DNA of 64,000 nucleotides from Nitrospirota bacterium (GTDB lineage Bacteria > Nitrospirota > Thermodesulfovibrionia > Thermodesulfovibrionales > UBA6898), in the NCBI GenBank assembly GCA_021825365.1, contig JAKAHR010000003.1, positions 88,390-152,389 on the forward strand, read 5' to 3'. This document shows positions 1 through 7,691 of the stretch, piece by piece. The translations under genes were made by a program, and so were the position numbers. The notes below the pieces were generated by a model that had not been told where the DNA came from, made no database searches, and worked only from the letters and a program-made list of their open reading frames with translations. How positions within the stretch are numbered: the stretch's first letter is position 1; each line of letters begins with the position of its first letter.

Positions 1-106
1 TCCTCAGCAGGTCTCCCTCCCCGATGACGTAGTCCTGGGACAGGGCAGGAGCAAAACTACCCAGCAGCATGAGCCATGCCGCCGCTATAAACAGGTTCCT
101 GAGCAT
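1..106 (-). CDS. Polysaccharide export protein, N-terminal fragment
   Basis: Only the first 35 codons lie in the window; the gene runs off the left edge. The visible protein starts with a hydrophobic signal peptide (about residues 4-22) and an Ala-Leu-Ser-Gln cleavage region. The mature start reads DYVIGEGDLLR, the characteristic opening of Wza/KpsD-type polysaccharide export proteins (Poly_export family). These form the outer-membrane channel for exported glycans. The ATG at 106 follows a GGAAG run with very short spacing, so a slightly different start is possible. It lies downstream of, and in line with, the beta-barrel gene ending at 186, which fits one export operon. Confidence 0.72.
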   Translation of the reverse strand, partial: MLRNLFIAAAWLMLLGSFAPALSQDYVIGEGDLLR

Positions 107-185
107 CTTCTTCCAGTATATCAGAATTGACCCGCAGACGCGCTGCGCCCGATGCCGGCGGGCGACCCCGGTACGCCTCTCCGCA

Positions 186-1781
186 TCAGAAGAAGCTTGC
201 GGCTTTGAGGTAGACGGTATTGGTCGTATACTCGAGTTCCGAAAAGCTGGCGGTCCTCCGGGCCCTCGAGAAACCGAGGTCGAACTTCAGCCACTCCTTG
301 AACTCATACTGAAGGGCAACGGCTGCCTCGACATATTTTTCGACGAGCTGCTTCGTCTCCGCGCCGATCGTCACGTCCCCTTCATACCGGTCCCTCTGCC
401 AGGAGAGGCGGACCGAGCCGTTCACCTTTTTCGTAAACCGCTGGGTGTAGGTGGCCCGGGCGCTGTCCGAGACGATAAAATTCGCGGCGGAGACGTCGGA
501 TTCATTCGTCTTGCGGGAGGCGACCAGCGAAACGGACGTCTTGGGCGTAAAGAAATAGTCCACCTGCGCCTCGGCAAGGAAATCTTTCGTATTGCTCTGC
601 CCGGAGGCGGAGAAGTCCTTTGCGCCGTACCCCGCCTTCACCGAGCCCTTTGTCCTGGCGGTCACGTCCCACCGCAGGCCGGCAAATACATGATGCTCGC
701 GGCTGCCGGAGAGGACATTCTCGTCATACCGGATATCGAGAAACTCGTACTGGACGAAGAGGGCCGTCTTCGACCCCACCTTATAAAAAACAAAGGCGGA
801 TGCCCCGTTGTCGGTCCGGTCCCGGAAATCGTTTTGTGACGCCAGATAGTGCACGCTGAAGTTCGAGAAATCAGCCCGGAGGAGCATCCGGTCGCTCACC
901 TCGTAGCTGACGAAGGTGGAGAAGAAGTTCGAATTGAAGCGGTCCAGGGTAAAGAAGATGCCGGTCCCGCGCTGGTTGTGCGAACGCATGAACTGGTCCT
1001 GCAGGTCCACCGACAACCCGCCCCGAAAGTTGTACTGGAGAAAGCCCTCGGCGATATGGCTCGTGGTATTTTCCGAGGTGTACTTCATAAACCGCTCGAT
1101 CTCCGCATGGTACGACACGGACGCGACGAGCCTGTTGGGATACCGGGTGGGGAAGCGGGTCAGGGCGGTCCCCCCCGGCGTGACGTTCGCCGTCTCGATC
1201 GCGGTAAGCCGCCAGTTCTCCTTCACCCCGGGGATGTTGAAGGATATGCCGGGAGACAGGACGGTGGAGAAGTCCGCCTTGCGGTCGTCCCGCGTGTTAA
1301 AGATATTGTCCGAGTAGTCGCCCTCCAGGCCGAGGTACAGGTGGAAGTTCCTCTTCTTCTTCTCGAAGATGTCGCCCGATATCGTCCGGGCCTCCGCGGG
1401 CCGCGTGCCCGGCGGAGGCGGTTCGGGAGCCGCCCGCGCGGGTTGCGCCTCCGTCTCCCCTGTTGCGCCGTCAGCCGGGACTATCACCGCCTCGTCATAT
1501 CCGGAGACAGCGAGCCGCCCCTGCAGCGTACGGGCCTCCGCATGGCCGGCAAACCGACCGCACCGCACCGCGTATCGGTCCTCCTCCTTCCGTATCTCGC
1601 AATCGATGCCGTTCTTCTTCAACTCCTCGACGGCCTTCGCGGCACGCTCCTGGTACTGGAATAATCCGGCGCGTACCGCAAGAAAATCAGCGGAAGAGGA
1701 GATACGGGGCGTCAGGCCGCAAAAAAAAAGGGAGGCTATGACTGCCGCGGTTCGCGAGGCAGAAGGGAAATCCGGCATCAA
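186..1781 (-). CDS. SPOR-domain outer-membrane beta-barrel protein of a polysaccharide system
   Basis: A 531-residue protein with a signal peptide (about 8-30), an SPOR-like repeat (about 32-90, the fold that binds denuded peptidoglycan), a Pro/Ala-rich linker, and a long C-terminal region (about 145-531). That last region is made of alternating amphipathic strands rich in aromatic residues and ends in Phe-Phe, as outer-membrane barrels do. Such barrels are found beside Wza-like exporters in exopolysaccharide and PEP-CTERM/EpsL-type loci, where they are thought to help glycan exit. The ATG overlaps the stop of the upstream gene by 4 bases (ATGA), so the two are translationally coupled. The barrel assignment rests on composition and strand pattern, not on a named family match. 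Confidence 0.7.
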   Translation of the reverse strand: MMPDFPSASRTAAVIASLFFCGLTPRISSSADFLAVRAGLFQYQERAAKAVEELKKNGIDCEIRKEEDRYAVRCGRFAGHAEARTLQGRLAVSGYDEAVIVPADGATGETEAQPARAAPEPPPPGTRPAEARTISGDIFEKKKRNFHLYLGLEGDYSDNIFNTRDDRKADFSTVLSPGISFNIPGVKENWRLTAIETANVTPGGTALTRFPTRYPNRLVASVSYHAEIERFMKYTSENTTSHIAEGFLQYNFRGGLSVDLQDQFMRSHNQRGTGIFFTLDRFNSNFFSTFVSYEVSDRMLLRADFSNFSVHYLASQNDFRDRTDNGASAFVFYKVGSKTALFVQYEFLDIRYDENVLSGSREHHVFAGLRWDVTARTKGSVKAGYGAKDFSASGQSNTKDFLAEAQVDYFFTPKTSVSLVASRKTNESDVSAANFIVSDSARATYTQRFTKKVNGSVRLSWQRDRYEGDVTIGAETKQLVEKYVEAAVALQYEFKEWLKFDLGFSRARRTASFSELEYTTNTVYLKAASFF

Positions 1782-2260
1782 AAGGCTGACGGACTGAGAA
1801 CGATGCCACCGCTGCGGTTTCCGCCGGGGAAACCGATAACAACGGGACCTGCCCCCTCGGCGGGCGTATAGCCGAGACCGAGGAGTTCTTCCCTCTGCAT
1901 CACCTCGGCGACGTCCTGGGGACGGGCACCCGCTTCAACACAGCACCGGGAAACAACGTCAGGCGTGGCGCCGGCAGCTACTGCGCCGAAGATAATCTGC
2001 TCCAGACTGCCCCCGCCCTCGATGCAGCACTTGACCACGTAGCACGCGCTGTGGCCCATCTGTATCGCGGTACTGACGACCTCGCGGGTATTGCGCCGCT
2101 CCCTGATCGCATGTTTCACCGCGGGACAGATGTCTTTGCTGAGGGCGACCTGTTCGCCGAGCAAAGTCCGGATGTCCTGCGGGAAGACGGTGCCTGCGCT
2201 GAGGAGAATGAAAAAAAGGACTGCAACAGCGGAAGAAACCTTCAGAACTGCCTTTCCCAT
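1778..2260 (-). CDS. Secreted cysteine-rich protein of unknown function
   Basis: I do not recognise a function. The 160-residue protein has a signal peptide (about 1-27, cut near VFPQD). A helical repeat-like region follows with paired cysteines: Cys-Tyr-Val-Val-Lys-Cys-Cys, then a copy about 30 residues later containing Arg-Cys-Cys. The two copies look like degenerate repeats of a roughly 30-residue unit with the sense 'Cys-Cys, Gly/Ala-rich turn, helix'. The C-terminus is Gly/Pro-rich. The start at 2260 was chosen because a strong Shine-Dalgarno (AGGAGGCG) precedes it; an upstream in-frame ATG at 2314 has none and lies inside the promoter. It heads the operon with the barrel protein and the export protein. 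Confidence 0.72.
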   Translation of the reverse strand: MGKAVLKVSSAVAVLFFILLSAGTVFPQDIRTLLGEQVALSKDICPAVKHAIRERRNTREVVSTAIQMGHSACYVVKCCIEGGGSLEQIIFGAVAAGATPDVVSRCCVEAGARPQDVAEVMQREELLGLGYTPAEGAGPVVIGFPGGNRSGGIVLSPSAF

Positions 2261-2285
2261 GGCGCCTCCTTGCAAGTTCTGTTTT

Positions 2286-2314
2286 AGCGTATCACGCCGA
2301 TATGAATTTGTCAA
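2286..2314 (-). promoter_or_regulatory. Sigma70-type promoter of the polysaccharide export operon
   Basis: On the minus strand TTGACA (2314-2309) is followed after exactly 17 bases by TACGCT (2291-2286). The -35 box is perfect and the -10 box matches 3 of 6. Transcription would start near 2279, about 20 bases before the ATG at 2260 and just upstream of its Shine-Dalgarno. Confidence 0.5.
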
Positions 2315-2343
2315 CGAAATTAAAGGGTTTTAGACAAACCAGC

Positions 2344-2357
2344 GGTTCATATGAACC
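2344..2357. promoter_or_regulatory. Perfect 14-bp palindrome GGTTCATATGAACC between divergent genes
   Basis: The 14 bases are self-complementary over their full length. The palindrome lies between the divergent operons starting at 2260 and 2472, about 30 bp upstream of the -35 box at 2309-2314. That position suits a dimeric repressor or activator site. No regulator gene in the window can be tied to it. Confidence 0.4.
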
Positions 2358-2359
2358 CC

Positions 2360-2401
2360 GGGCCGCAAGGTCGTGACGGACAGTTCCGCGCGTTGCGGCC
2401 C
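2360..2401. repeat. Inverted repeat with 9-bp arms (GGGCCGCAA / TTGCGGCCC)
   Basis: The arms at 2360-2368 and 2393-2401 are perfectly complementary with a 24-base loop. The repeat sits directly beside the palindrome at 2344. No T-run follows on either strand, so it is not a classical terminator. It may be a further regulatory element for the divergent genes. Confidence 0.35.
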
Positions 2402-2471
2402 TGTCATGACTTTTGGCCTGACCTCTGCTATACTTTTCCTACATGCCGAGGAACTGCGGACATAAGACTGC

Positions 2472-3215
2472 ATGAGATACCTCTACTATATCGTCGCCAT
2501 CCTGCTTCTTCTCTCCGCGATCATTGCCTATCAGCTCTCGGTTCCCGCCGTGCCGGAGCAGAAGGCGGCCCTCATCATCAATGAGAAGGTGATAACCACG
2601 GAGGAATTCGCCCGCCTCTTCGAAGCCCGGCAGGCCCGCGGGGAAGGCAAGCGTGATTTCATCAATTCCCTTATCACGAGGGAGCTCCTCATCCAGGCCT
2701 CCCAGAAAGAAGGGATAGACAGGGAAGAGCCTTTCCGGAAATCGATCCAGAACTTTTATGAGCAGTCCCTGATCAAGCTCCTCATGGACAGGAAGTTCGC
2801 ATCCCTCGATATCAGCGTGAGTGACGAAGAACTTTCCCAGTGCGTCGGCCTGATGAGGAAGAAGATGCATCTGACCGTCTTCAGCTTTGCCGACCAGGAG
2901 GGCGCGGAGAAGGGCGTTACACAGAAGGGGGAAACGACCGCCGCGTGTTTCCGGGACCTTTCACAGGACATCCAGTCTGCCGTCGCCGGTCTGGAACCCG
3001 GGCAGAAATCAAAGCCGCTCATGGTGGGAGATCGCTACCTCGTGGTGCGGATGGACAAGGCCGCGGACGCGGCGGCCTGTGCCCCGCCGGCGGTCGACCG
3101 GGAGAGGCTGAGGCAGACGCTCAGGGAGGAGAAGAAGGAAAAGATCATCAACGACTGGGTATCCGATCTTCGCAAGAAGGCGTTCATCAAGATCCTGATC
3201 AACGAAAGACAATAG
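2472..3215 (+). CDS. Membrane-anchored SurA/PpiC-like foldase (EpsD-type)
   Basis: A 247-residue protein with one N-terminal membrane anchor (about 3-22). The next region starts with the 'INEKVITTEEFARLF' pattern typical of SurA N-terminal domains, in which a short strand is followed by helices that end in 'LITRELLIQASQKEGI'. A C-terminal part (about 135-215) resembles a reduced peptidyl-prolyl isomerase parvulin fold. Such proteins act in the periplasm on secreted or outer-membrane clients and occur in exopolysaccharide loci as EpsD. A possible -10 box TATACT lies at 2429-2434, without a convincing -35. It opens a plus-strand run of four tightly spaced genes ending with an ABC exporter. Whether isomerase activity is retained cannot be judged. 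Confidence 0.68.
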   Translation: MRYLYYIVAILLLLSAIIAYQLSVPAVPEQKAALIINEKVITTEEFARLFEARQARGEGKRDFINSLITRELLIQASQKEGIDREEPFRKSIQNFYEQSLIKLLMDRKFASLDISVSDEELSQCVGLMRKKMHLTVFSFADQEGAEKGVTQKGETTAACFRDLSQDIQSAVAGLEPGQKSKPLMVGDRYLVVRMDKAADAAACAPPAVDRERLRQTLREEKKEKIINDWVSDLRKKAFIKILINERQ

Positions 3216-3223
3216 GGGGTGGC

Positions 3224-3814
3224 ATGGAAAGGACCTGGAGAAGGAGAAATTATTTCGTCAAGAAGGAACTGCAGGGCAGGTATATATTCAGCTTCTTCCT
3301 CTTCGTTGTTGCGGGAAGTTTTTTTTTTACGATAATATTCAGCGTCCTTTCTGCCGACACCCTCACCATCGTCTACAAGAATCATAATCTGGAACTGGGG
3401 AAGACCCCGGTCGTCCTCCTCCGCGAGATGCTTCGGGCCCACTGGATCTTCATCCTCTCCGGGGGACTCCTCGTGGTGCTCGCCTCGATGATCCTCACCC
3501 ACCGGTTCGCGGGACCGCTCTTTCGTTTTGAGCGCTCGGTCGAGCGGATGATCGGCGGGGACTTCAATTTCGTCATCACCCTGCGGAAACGGGACGAGGC
3601 GAAGGAGCTTGCCGATTCTCTCAACCGGTTCAACAAGACGATGTCGGGCCGGTTGCGGGAGATGCAGGAACTCGCCGATGCGCTCAGTCATCAGATGAAA
3701 CACGTGCGGGACTCGTTGGGCGAGAAGGCGGGAGAAGACGTGGACAAGGCGATCACGCTTACCCACAAGATCCGGCATCTGCTGGGCGGTTACAAATTAC
3801 AGAATGACCGCTAG
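3224..3814 (+). CDS. Two-TM HAMP-domain membrane protein without an output domain
   Basis: The 196-residue protein has two transmembrane segments (about 21-43 and 73-92) flanking a short periplasmic loop. The second is followed by a HAMP linker (about 93-145, with the pattern 'R-FAGPLFRFERSVERMI-GGDF') and a coiled-coil tail to the end. HAMP normally relays signals to kinase or methyl-accepting domains, but none is present here. It may therefore act as a membrane adaptor or sense through a partner. The ATG at 3224 follows AGGGGGTGGC; the long upstream extension of the open frame overlaps the previous gene and was rejected. It is 8 bases after the foldase gene and 2 bases before the next. Confidence 0.75.
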   Translation: MERTWRRRNYFVKKELQGRYIFSFFLFVVAGSFFFTIIFSVLSADTLTIVYKNHNLELGKTPVVLLREMLRAHWIFILSGGLLVVLASMILTHRFAGPLFRFERSVERMIGGDFNFVITLRKRDEAKELADSLNRFNKTMSGRLREMQELADALSHQMKHVRDSLGEKAGEDVDKAITLTHKIRHLLGGYKLQNDR

Positions 3815-3816
3815 GC

Positions 3817-4353
3817 ATGCGTTTATCCCTTTCCAGCGTCTTCACCCTGGCAGGTCTGCTCATTGTGCTGACCTCTCCGGGAGCGCTGGGCTCTGAACTG
3901 AAGACCCGTTACGCCACGGTGGTATATGAACGGGATGAACTGGTCCGCCGCTTCAACAAGGAGGTCACCCTCGGCAGCCTGTCGTACCTGATGCGCGGGA
4001 GGCAGGCTATCACGGTCGAAGACGAGGTGAGGACCAAGGTCGACGTCCTCGTCGAGCGCATCGAATCTCTCCTGGACATGTTCCCCCGCGAGATGCGCTT
4101 CAGGATCGTGCTCCTGCCGACCGCGGCAGAAGTCAGAAAGACCTATAAAGACCGCTACCGTATCAGTGTCGATTTCATCGCCTTCTATGCGCCGCGGGAC
4201 AAGACCGTCTTCCTGTCGGTGGACGACATAGAACTCGGCGTCCTCGCCCATGAACTGACCCACGTGATCCTGGACCACTACTTCGGCATATCGCCCCCCG
4301 CCAAGATACACGAGGTGCTCGCCCAGTTCGTGGAAGCGCACCTGAAGGACTAG
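3817..4353 (+). CDS. Secreted HExxH metalloprotease-like protein
   Basis: A 178-residue protein with a signal peptide (about 1-26, cut near ALGSE) and a zinc-protease motif His-Glu-Leu-Thr-His at 145-149, preceded by a hydrophobic strand. Eleven residues later 'KIHEVLAQFVEAHL' supplies a candidate third ligand Glu, as in gluzincin-type peptidases. The domain is small, like peptidase MA-type or SprT-like modules. The substrate is unknown. Its place between a HAMP membrane protein and an ABC exporter suggests periplasmic processing or quality control in the same pathway. The start codon is 2 bases after the previous stop. Confidence 0.62.
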   Translation: MRLSLSSVFTLAGLLIVLTSPGALGSELKTRYATVVYERDELVRRFNKEVTLGSLSYLMRGRQAITVEDEVRTKVDVLVERIESLLDMFPREMRFRIVLLPTAAEVRKTYKDRYRISVDFIAFYAPRDKTVFLSVDDIELGVLAHELTHVILDHYFGISPPAKIHEVLAQFVEAHLKD

Positions 4354-4359
4354 GTTCCC

Positions 4360-6162
4360 ATGCATGCATTGAGCCGGGATACAGACGACAAATCCGCCGC
4401 GGAAACGGCGCCCCGTCCCGTCGGTCTGCGGGACATCATCTTCTTCCTGCGGTTCGGCAAGGCACGGTGGACGTGGGCAGCCCTGGGCATTTGCCTCACC
4501 ATGGTGGCATCAGGGGCCGGGGCTCTGATCCCCCTCGGGGGCAAGGCCCTGATCGATTACGCGGTCCTGAAGAGCGGGCTGTCGCAGGTAGACCGTCTTC
4601 TCCGGGCATGGGGCCTGGCCGCAGCCGTGCCCGCGGCAACCCGTGTGCTGGGGTCTGCTGACCTCATCGTCCTTGCGGTGATGCTCCTCGGCGTCGCGAC
4701 CGCGGCCGCAGCCATGCTCCAGAAATATGTGCTCTTCAGATTCCAGCAGGATGTTGCGCGGACCGTCGAAACAGCCCTCTTCGACCATGTGCTGAGGTTC
4801 CCCCTCTCTTTCTTCCGCAGGCAGCAGACAGGCTATCTCATGTCGCGTGTGCGCGACGATGTGCAGGTCGTGCAGTATATCTTTTCAGAAGGCGTGGCGC
4901 ATGCGCTCTGGAGGGCGCTCTTCCTGGTGTTCGGTCTCCTTTTCGTCTTCGCCATCAATCGCGCTCTTGCCCTGGTCTCCCTTGTCCTGCTGCCCGCGGC
5001 TTTCCTGATCACCCGGTCCCTGGGCCGGAGGCTCCTGAAGGTCAGCACGGCCGAGAGGGAGCGTGGCGCCGAGGTATCGCGGGAGGTCCAGGAAGTACTC
5101 TCCGGCGTCGAAACCGTCAAGGCCCACACCGCAGAGGAGAGGCAGGTTGACCGTTTCTCCGAGCGGCTCGGCTCCGCGCTGGCCATGAGACTGCGGGCCT
5201 TCGTCCTCTCCTTGCTGAGCGGGTTTTCCGTGAGCGGCTTCCAGTTCGGCTACACCCTGACGGTCATGTGGTTCGGATCGCATGAGATACTGGCCGGCAG
5301 GATGACCGTGGGGGACTATGTGGCGCTCACCTCCTATGCGGTCTACTTTGCAGGGTCCGTTAATAGTGTCGTCGCCTTTTACATGGCCCTGCAGCCCGCA
5401 TTGGCGTCTCTGGGGAGAATCATGGAACTCTTCTCCCTGACACCGGAGACGGCGGATCTTTCACCAGCGTCCGGGGAAGTCCCGCCGATGACAGGAGCCG
5501 TCTCTTTTGACCATGTCTCCTTTTCATACGACGACGGCGAACCCGTGCTCAGCGATATCACCTTCTCCGTCCTTCCGGGCCAGATTGCGGTCATAGAGGG
5601 GCTCAGCGGAGCCGGCAAGACAACCATCGTCAACCTCCTGCTCAAGTTCTACGAGCCGCTGTCCGGCGTGGTCCTCATCGACGGCAGGGACATACGTCAT
5701 GTCTCCGCCCGCTGGCTTCGCGACGGGATCGGGGTCGTCTCGCAGGATATCTTCCTCTTCAATGACACCATAGCGGACAATATCCGATACAGCAGGCCTG
5801 GTGCGTCCGACGCTGAAGTTGAAGAGGCAGCCCGTCTGGCCAATATCCACGAAGACATCATGGGTTTTGAACGCGGCTACCGGACCGTCGTGGGGGAGCG
5901 GGGTCTGCAGCTGTCAGCGGGTCAGAGGCAGCGGGTTTCCATCGCCAGGGCATTTCTCCGGGAACCTGCGATACTGATCCTCGACGAGCCGACCTCCGCA
6001 CTCGATGCGGAGACCGAGGCACGGGTCGCCGCCTCAGTCTCCGCTCTGGCCAAGGGGAGGACTACCTTCGTCATCACGCACCGCCCGGCCCTCACGCGCA
6101 TAGCGGACAGGATATTCGTGCTGGAGGGAGGGCATATCAGGGAGTTGCCGCCCCCGGCCTGA
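4360..6162 (+). CDS. ABC exporter, fused permease/ATPase (MsbA-like half transporter)
   Basis: A 600-residue half transporter. Residues about 30-340 form the six-helix exporter domain. Residues about 365-600 form the ATPase, with Walker A GLSGAGKTT near 413-421, the signature LSAGQRQRV near 517, Walker B ILILDEPTSALD near 538 and a switch His in 'VITHRPAL'. It belongs to the type IV exporter class that moves lipids, glycans or peptides out of the cytoplasm. No C39 peptidase domain is present at the N-terminus. It ends 3 bases from the convergent stop of the HPr-kinase-like gene, so it may export the peptide products of the neighbouring cassettes, or a glycan. The ATP-driven export role is firm; the cargo is not known. 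Confidence 0.9.
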   Translation: MHALSRDTDDKSAAETAPRPVGLRDIIFFLRFGKARWTWAALGICLTMVASGAGALIPLGGKALIDYAVLKSGLSQVDRLLRAWGLAAAVPAATRVLGSADLIVLAVMLLGVATAAAAMLQKYVLFRFQQDVARTVETALFDHVLRFPLSFFRRQQTGYLMSRVRDDVQVVQYIFSEGVAHALWRALFLVFGLLFVFAINRALALVSLVLLPAAFLITRSLGRRLLKVSTAERERGAEVSREVQEVLSGVETVKAHTAEERQVDRFSERLGSALAMRLRAFVLSLLSGFSVSGFQFGYTLTVMWFGSHEILAGRMTVGDYVALTSYAVYFAGSVNSVVAFYMALQPALASLGRIMELFSLTPETADLSPASGEVPPMTGAVSFDHVSFSYDDGEPVLSDITFSVLPGQIAVIEGLSGAGKTTIVNLLLKFYEPLSGVVLIDGRDIRHVSARWLRDGIGVVSQDIFLFNDTIADNIRYSRPGASDAEVEEAARLANIHEDIMGFERGYRTVVGERGLQLSAGQRQRVSIARAFLREPAILILDEPTSALDAETEARVAASVSALAKGRTTFVITHRPALTRIADRIFVLEGGHIRELPPPA

Positions 6163-6165
6163 AAT

Positions 6166-7056
6166 CTACTGAATCTTCCCCTGAAGGCACAGCGCCTTGT
6201 CCATCTCCAGCCAGAATCGGCCCGTCAGACTGATCTGCAGAATGTATGAGGGTACGCACCGGACCAGAGCAGTGATGTTGTCGAATCTTTCCCTGTGCAG
6301 GACGCGGCTATCCTCTTTCCCGAGGATACGAACCATAAGCTGCGATGCCTGCGCCGCGGCCTCCGCAAGCAGGGTGGCTGCCTGGCCTTTTCCAATCCTC
6401 TCCACGCGGTCCTCCTGCGACTGCTTCAGAAAGAAGATGCCCCTGAGAGGCACCGCCTTCCGCACGTCCCAGCAGCCGCCCGGGCCATCCGGCAGGAAAC
6501 TGCTCCATGTCGGCCAGGGATGCGCCCTGTAGTCGCCCTGCGGGTCCCGCACCACCAGGGTCGTGTCATCGCACAGCGGGTTCCACGGAGGGGGAAAACG
6601 GTTGCTCGCGGTCGACTTTCCCGTGCCGCCCGACGCCGCCAGGATCACCCCGCTGCCCTCTCTTTCAGCCAGGGCGCCGTGCAGGAGGATCCCTCCGTCC
6701 GCCTGCGCACCACGGGCCATCACCGCGGCCAGCTCCGACAGATGGACGAACAGCCCATCATCCGCATCGTATGGCTGCAGATGGCAGACAATGCTGCCGT
6801 CTGCATCATGGTGGAGCAGGGCATGGCACGCAGTCGGCGATGCGTCAGGGTGATGCTCATCGACCCGGACGATGAGGCGGCTCTCCCTCTCGTGATCACC
6901 GGGTTCTACTGCGTCCCCGGCCACATCCATCCTCATCGCTGCACCCAGCCGGGATACAAGGGGAGCTGCCTTTTCATCTCCCGCCGTGATGACCCACCGC
7001 CGTCCGTTTGCCAGGACGAGGAAGTACTTTATCCCCCGCGACGGCAGCCGGCTCAT
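6166..7056 (-). CDS. scmC: HPr-kinase-like ATPase of RiPP cassette 1 (ScmC-like)
   Basis: A 296-residue protein with an HPr-kinase-like core: P-loop GGTGKST at about 143-149 and an acidic Cys-Asp-Asp-Thr segment (about 162-165) in the Walker B place. The preceding 120 residues match no catalytic domain I know. HprK-like proteins recur beside PqqD and radical-SAM peptide-maturation genes. The SynChlorMet cassette contains a conserved protein of this kind called ScmC, and the symbol is given on gene context. Whether it phosphorylates the peptide is unknown. The start at 7056 was chosen because it overlaps the stop of the S26 gene as ATGA; an in-frame ATG at 7143 would lie deep in that gene. It is the last gene of cassette 1. 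Confidence 0.65.
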   Translation of the reverse strand: MSRLPSRGIKYFLVLANGRRWVITAGDEKAAPLVSRLGAAMRMDVAGDAVEPGDHERESRLIVRVDEHHPDASPTACHALLHHDADGSIVCHLQPYDADDGLFVHLSELAAVMARGAQADGGILLHGALAEREGSGVILAASGGTGKSTASNRFPPPWNPLCDDTTLVVRDPQGDYRAHPWPTWSSFLPDGPGGCWDVRKAVPLRGIFFLKQSQEDRVERIGKGQAATLLAEAAAQASQLMVRILGKEDSRVLHRERFDNITALVRCVPSYILQISLTGRFWLEMDKALCLQGKIQ

Positions 7057-7691
7057 CCGCCCGGGCCGCGGTCCCCGCCGCGCCGGATACAGAGCCGCCG
7101 CACATCCACAAACAGACGGAAAGGCCGCCGGATGCGCCAGCACTCTTTCTGATTATCATACCGGCCGATCACCCGTCGTCCCATCTGAAGCTGAAAGCGG
7201 TCCTCCCCCTGCGAGCGGAAGACGACCACACGCGCCCGCAACCGCCTCGGCACGAGTTGAGCTGCCCCGCCCCATCGTGACAGGGCATGGTATACGGGAC
7301 GCAGGAGGCTGGCGGCTCTCTCCCGGGTGATGCGGCTCCAAAGAAGCCAGAGGCTTGTCCCCCGGCCTTTGAGACCTCCGGCGACCGCCCGGCGGTCCCT
7401 GCCGCACAGGACCGCAACCACCCGGCCGAGGATATCCTCCGGTCGTAACTGATAGGGATCCTCGCGGGTGCTATTGTCACCCCGTGTCGTTATGCCGGAC
7501 AGGGTCACCCGCACAACCCGGTGTACGACAGGTTGGTCAGCGGTCGGAGGCACGAAGAAGATGACATCGCCCGCCCGCACGGGCCTTTCAGCGTACGGCG
7601 CAACCTCCAGGACAGCGGGCTCCCGCAACACGGGACTCATACTGCTCCCGCGGTATACGGCGAAAAACGGCGGTCTTCTTACCCCTGCCAT
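7053..7691 (-). CDS. S26 signal-peptidase-like protease of RiPP cassette 1
   Basis: A 212-residue protein with the signal peptidase I signature Gly-Ser-Ser-Met-Ser-Pro (catalytic Ser about 17), a 'VVHRVV' motif (His about 57) and 'TRGDNS' (about 70-74). His in place of the usual catalytic Lys makes it the Ser/His ER/SipW type. There is no N-terminal membrane anchor, so it may be cytosolic or peripheral. A plausible role is cleavage of the leader from the modified peptide. The C-terminal 90 residues are Arg-rich and unassigned. The start at 7691 overlaps the radical-SAM stop by 13 bases. A longer reading to 7907 would run over 200 bases into that gene and was rejected. Confidence 0.72.
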   Translation of the reverse strand: MAGVRRPPFFAVYRGSSMSPVLREPAVLEVAPYAERPVRAGDVIFFVPPTADQPVVHRVVRVTLSGITTRGDNSTREDPYQLRPEDILGRVVAVLCGRDRRAVAGGLKGRGTSLWLLWSRITRERAASLLRPVYHALSRWGGAAQLVPRRLRARVVVFRSQGEDRFQLQMGRRVIGRYDNQKECWRIRRPFRLFVDVRRLCIRRGGDRGPGG

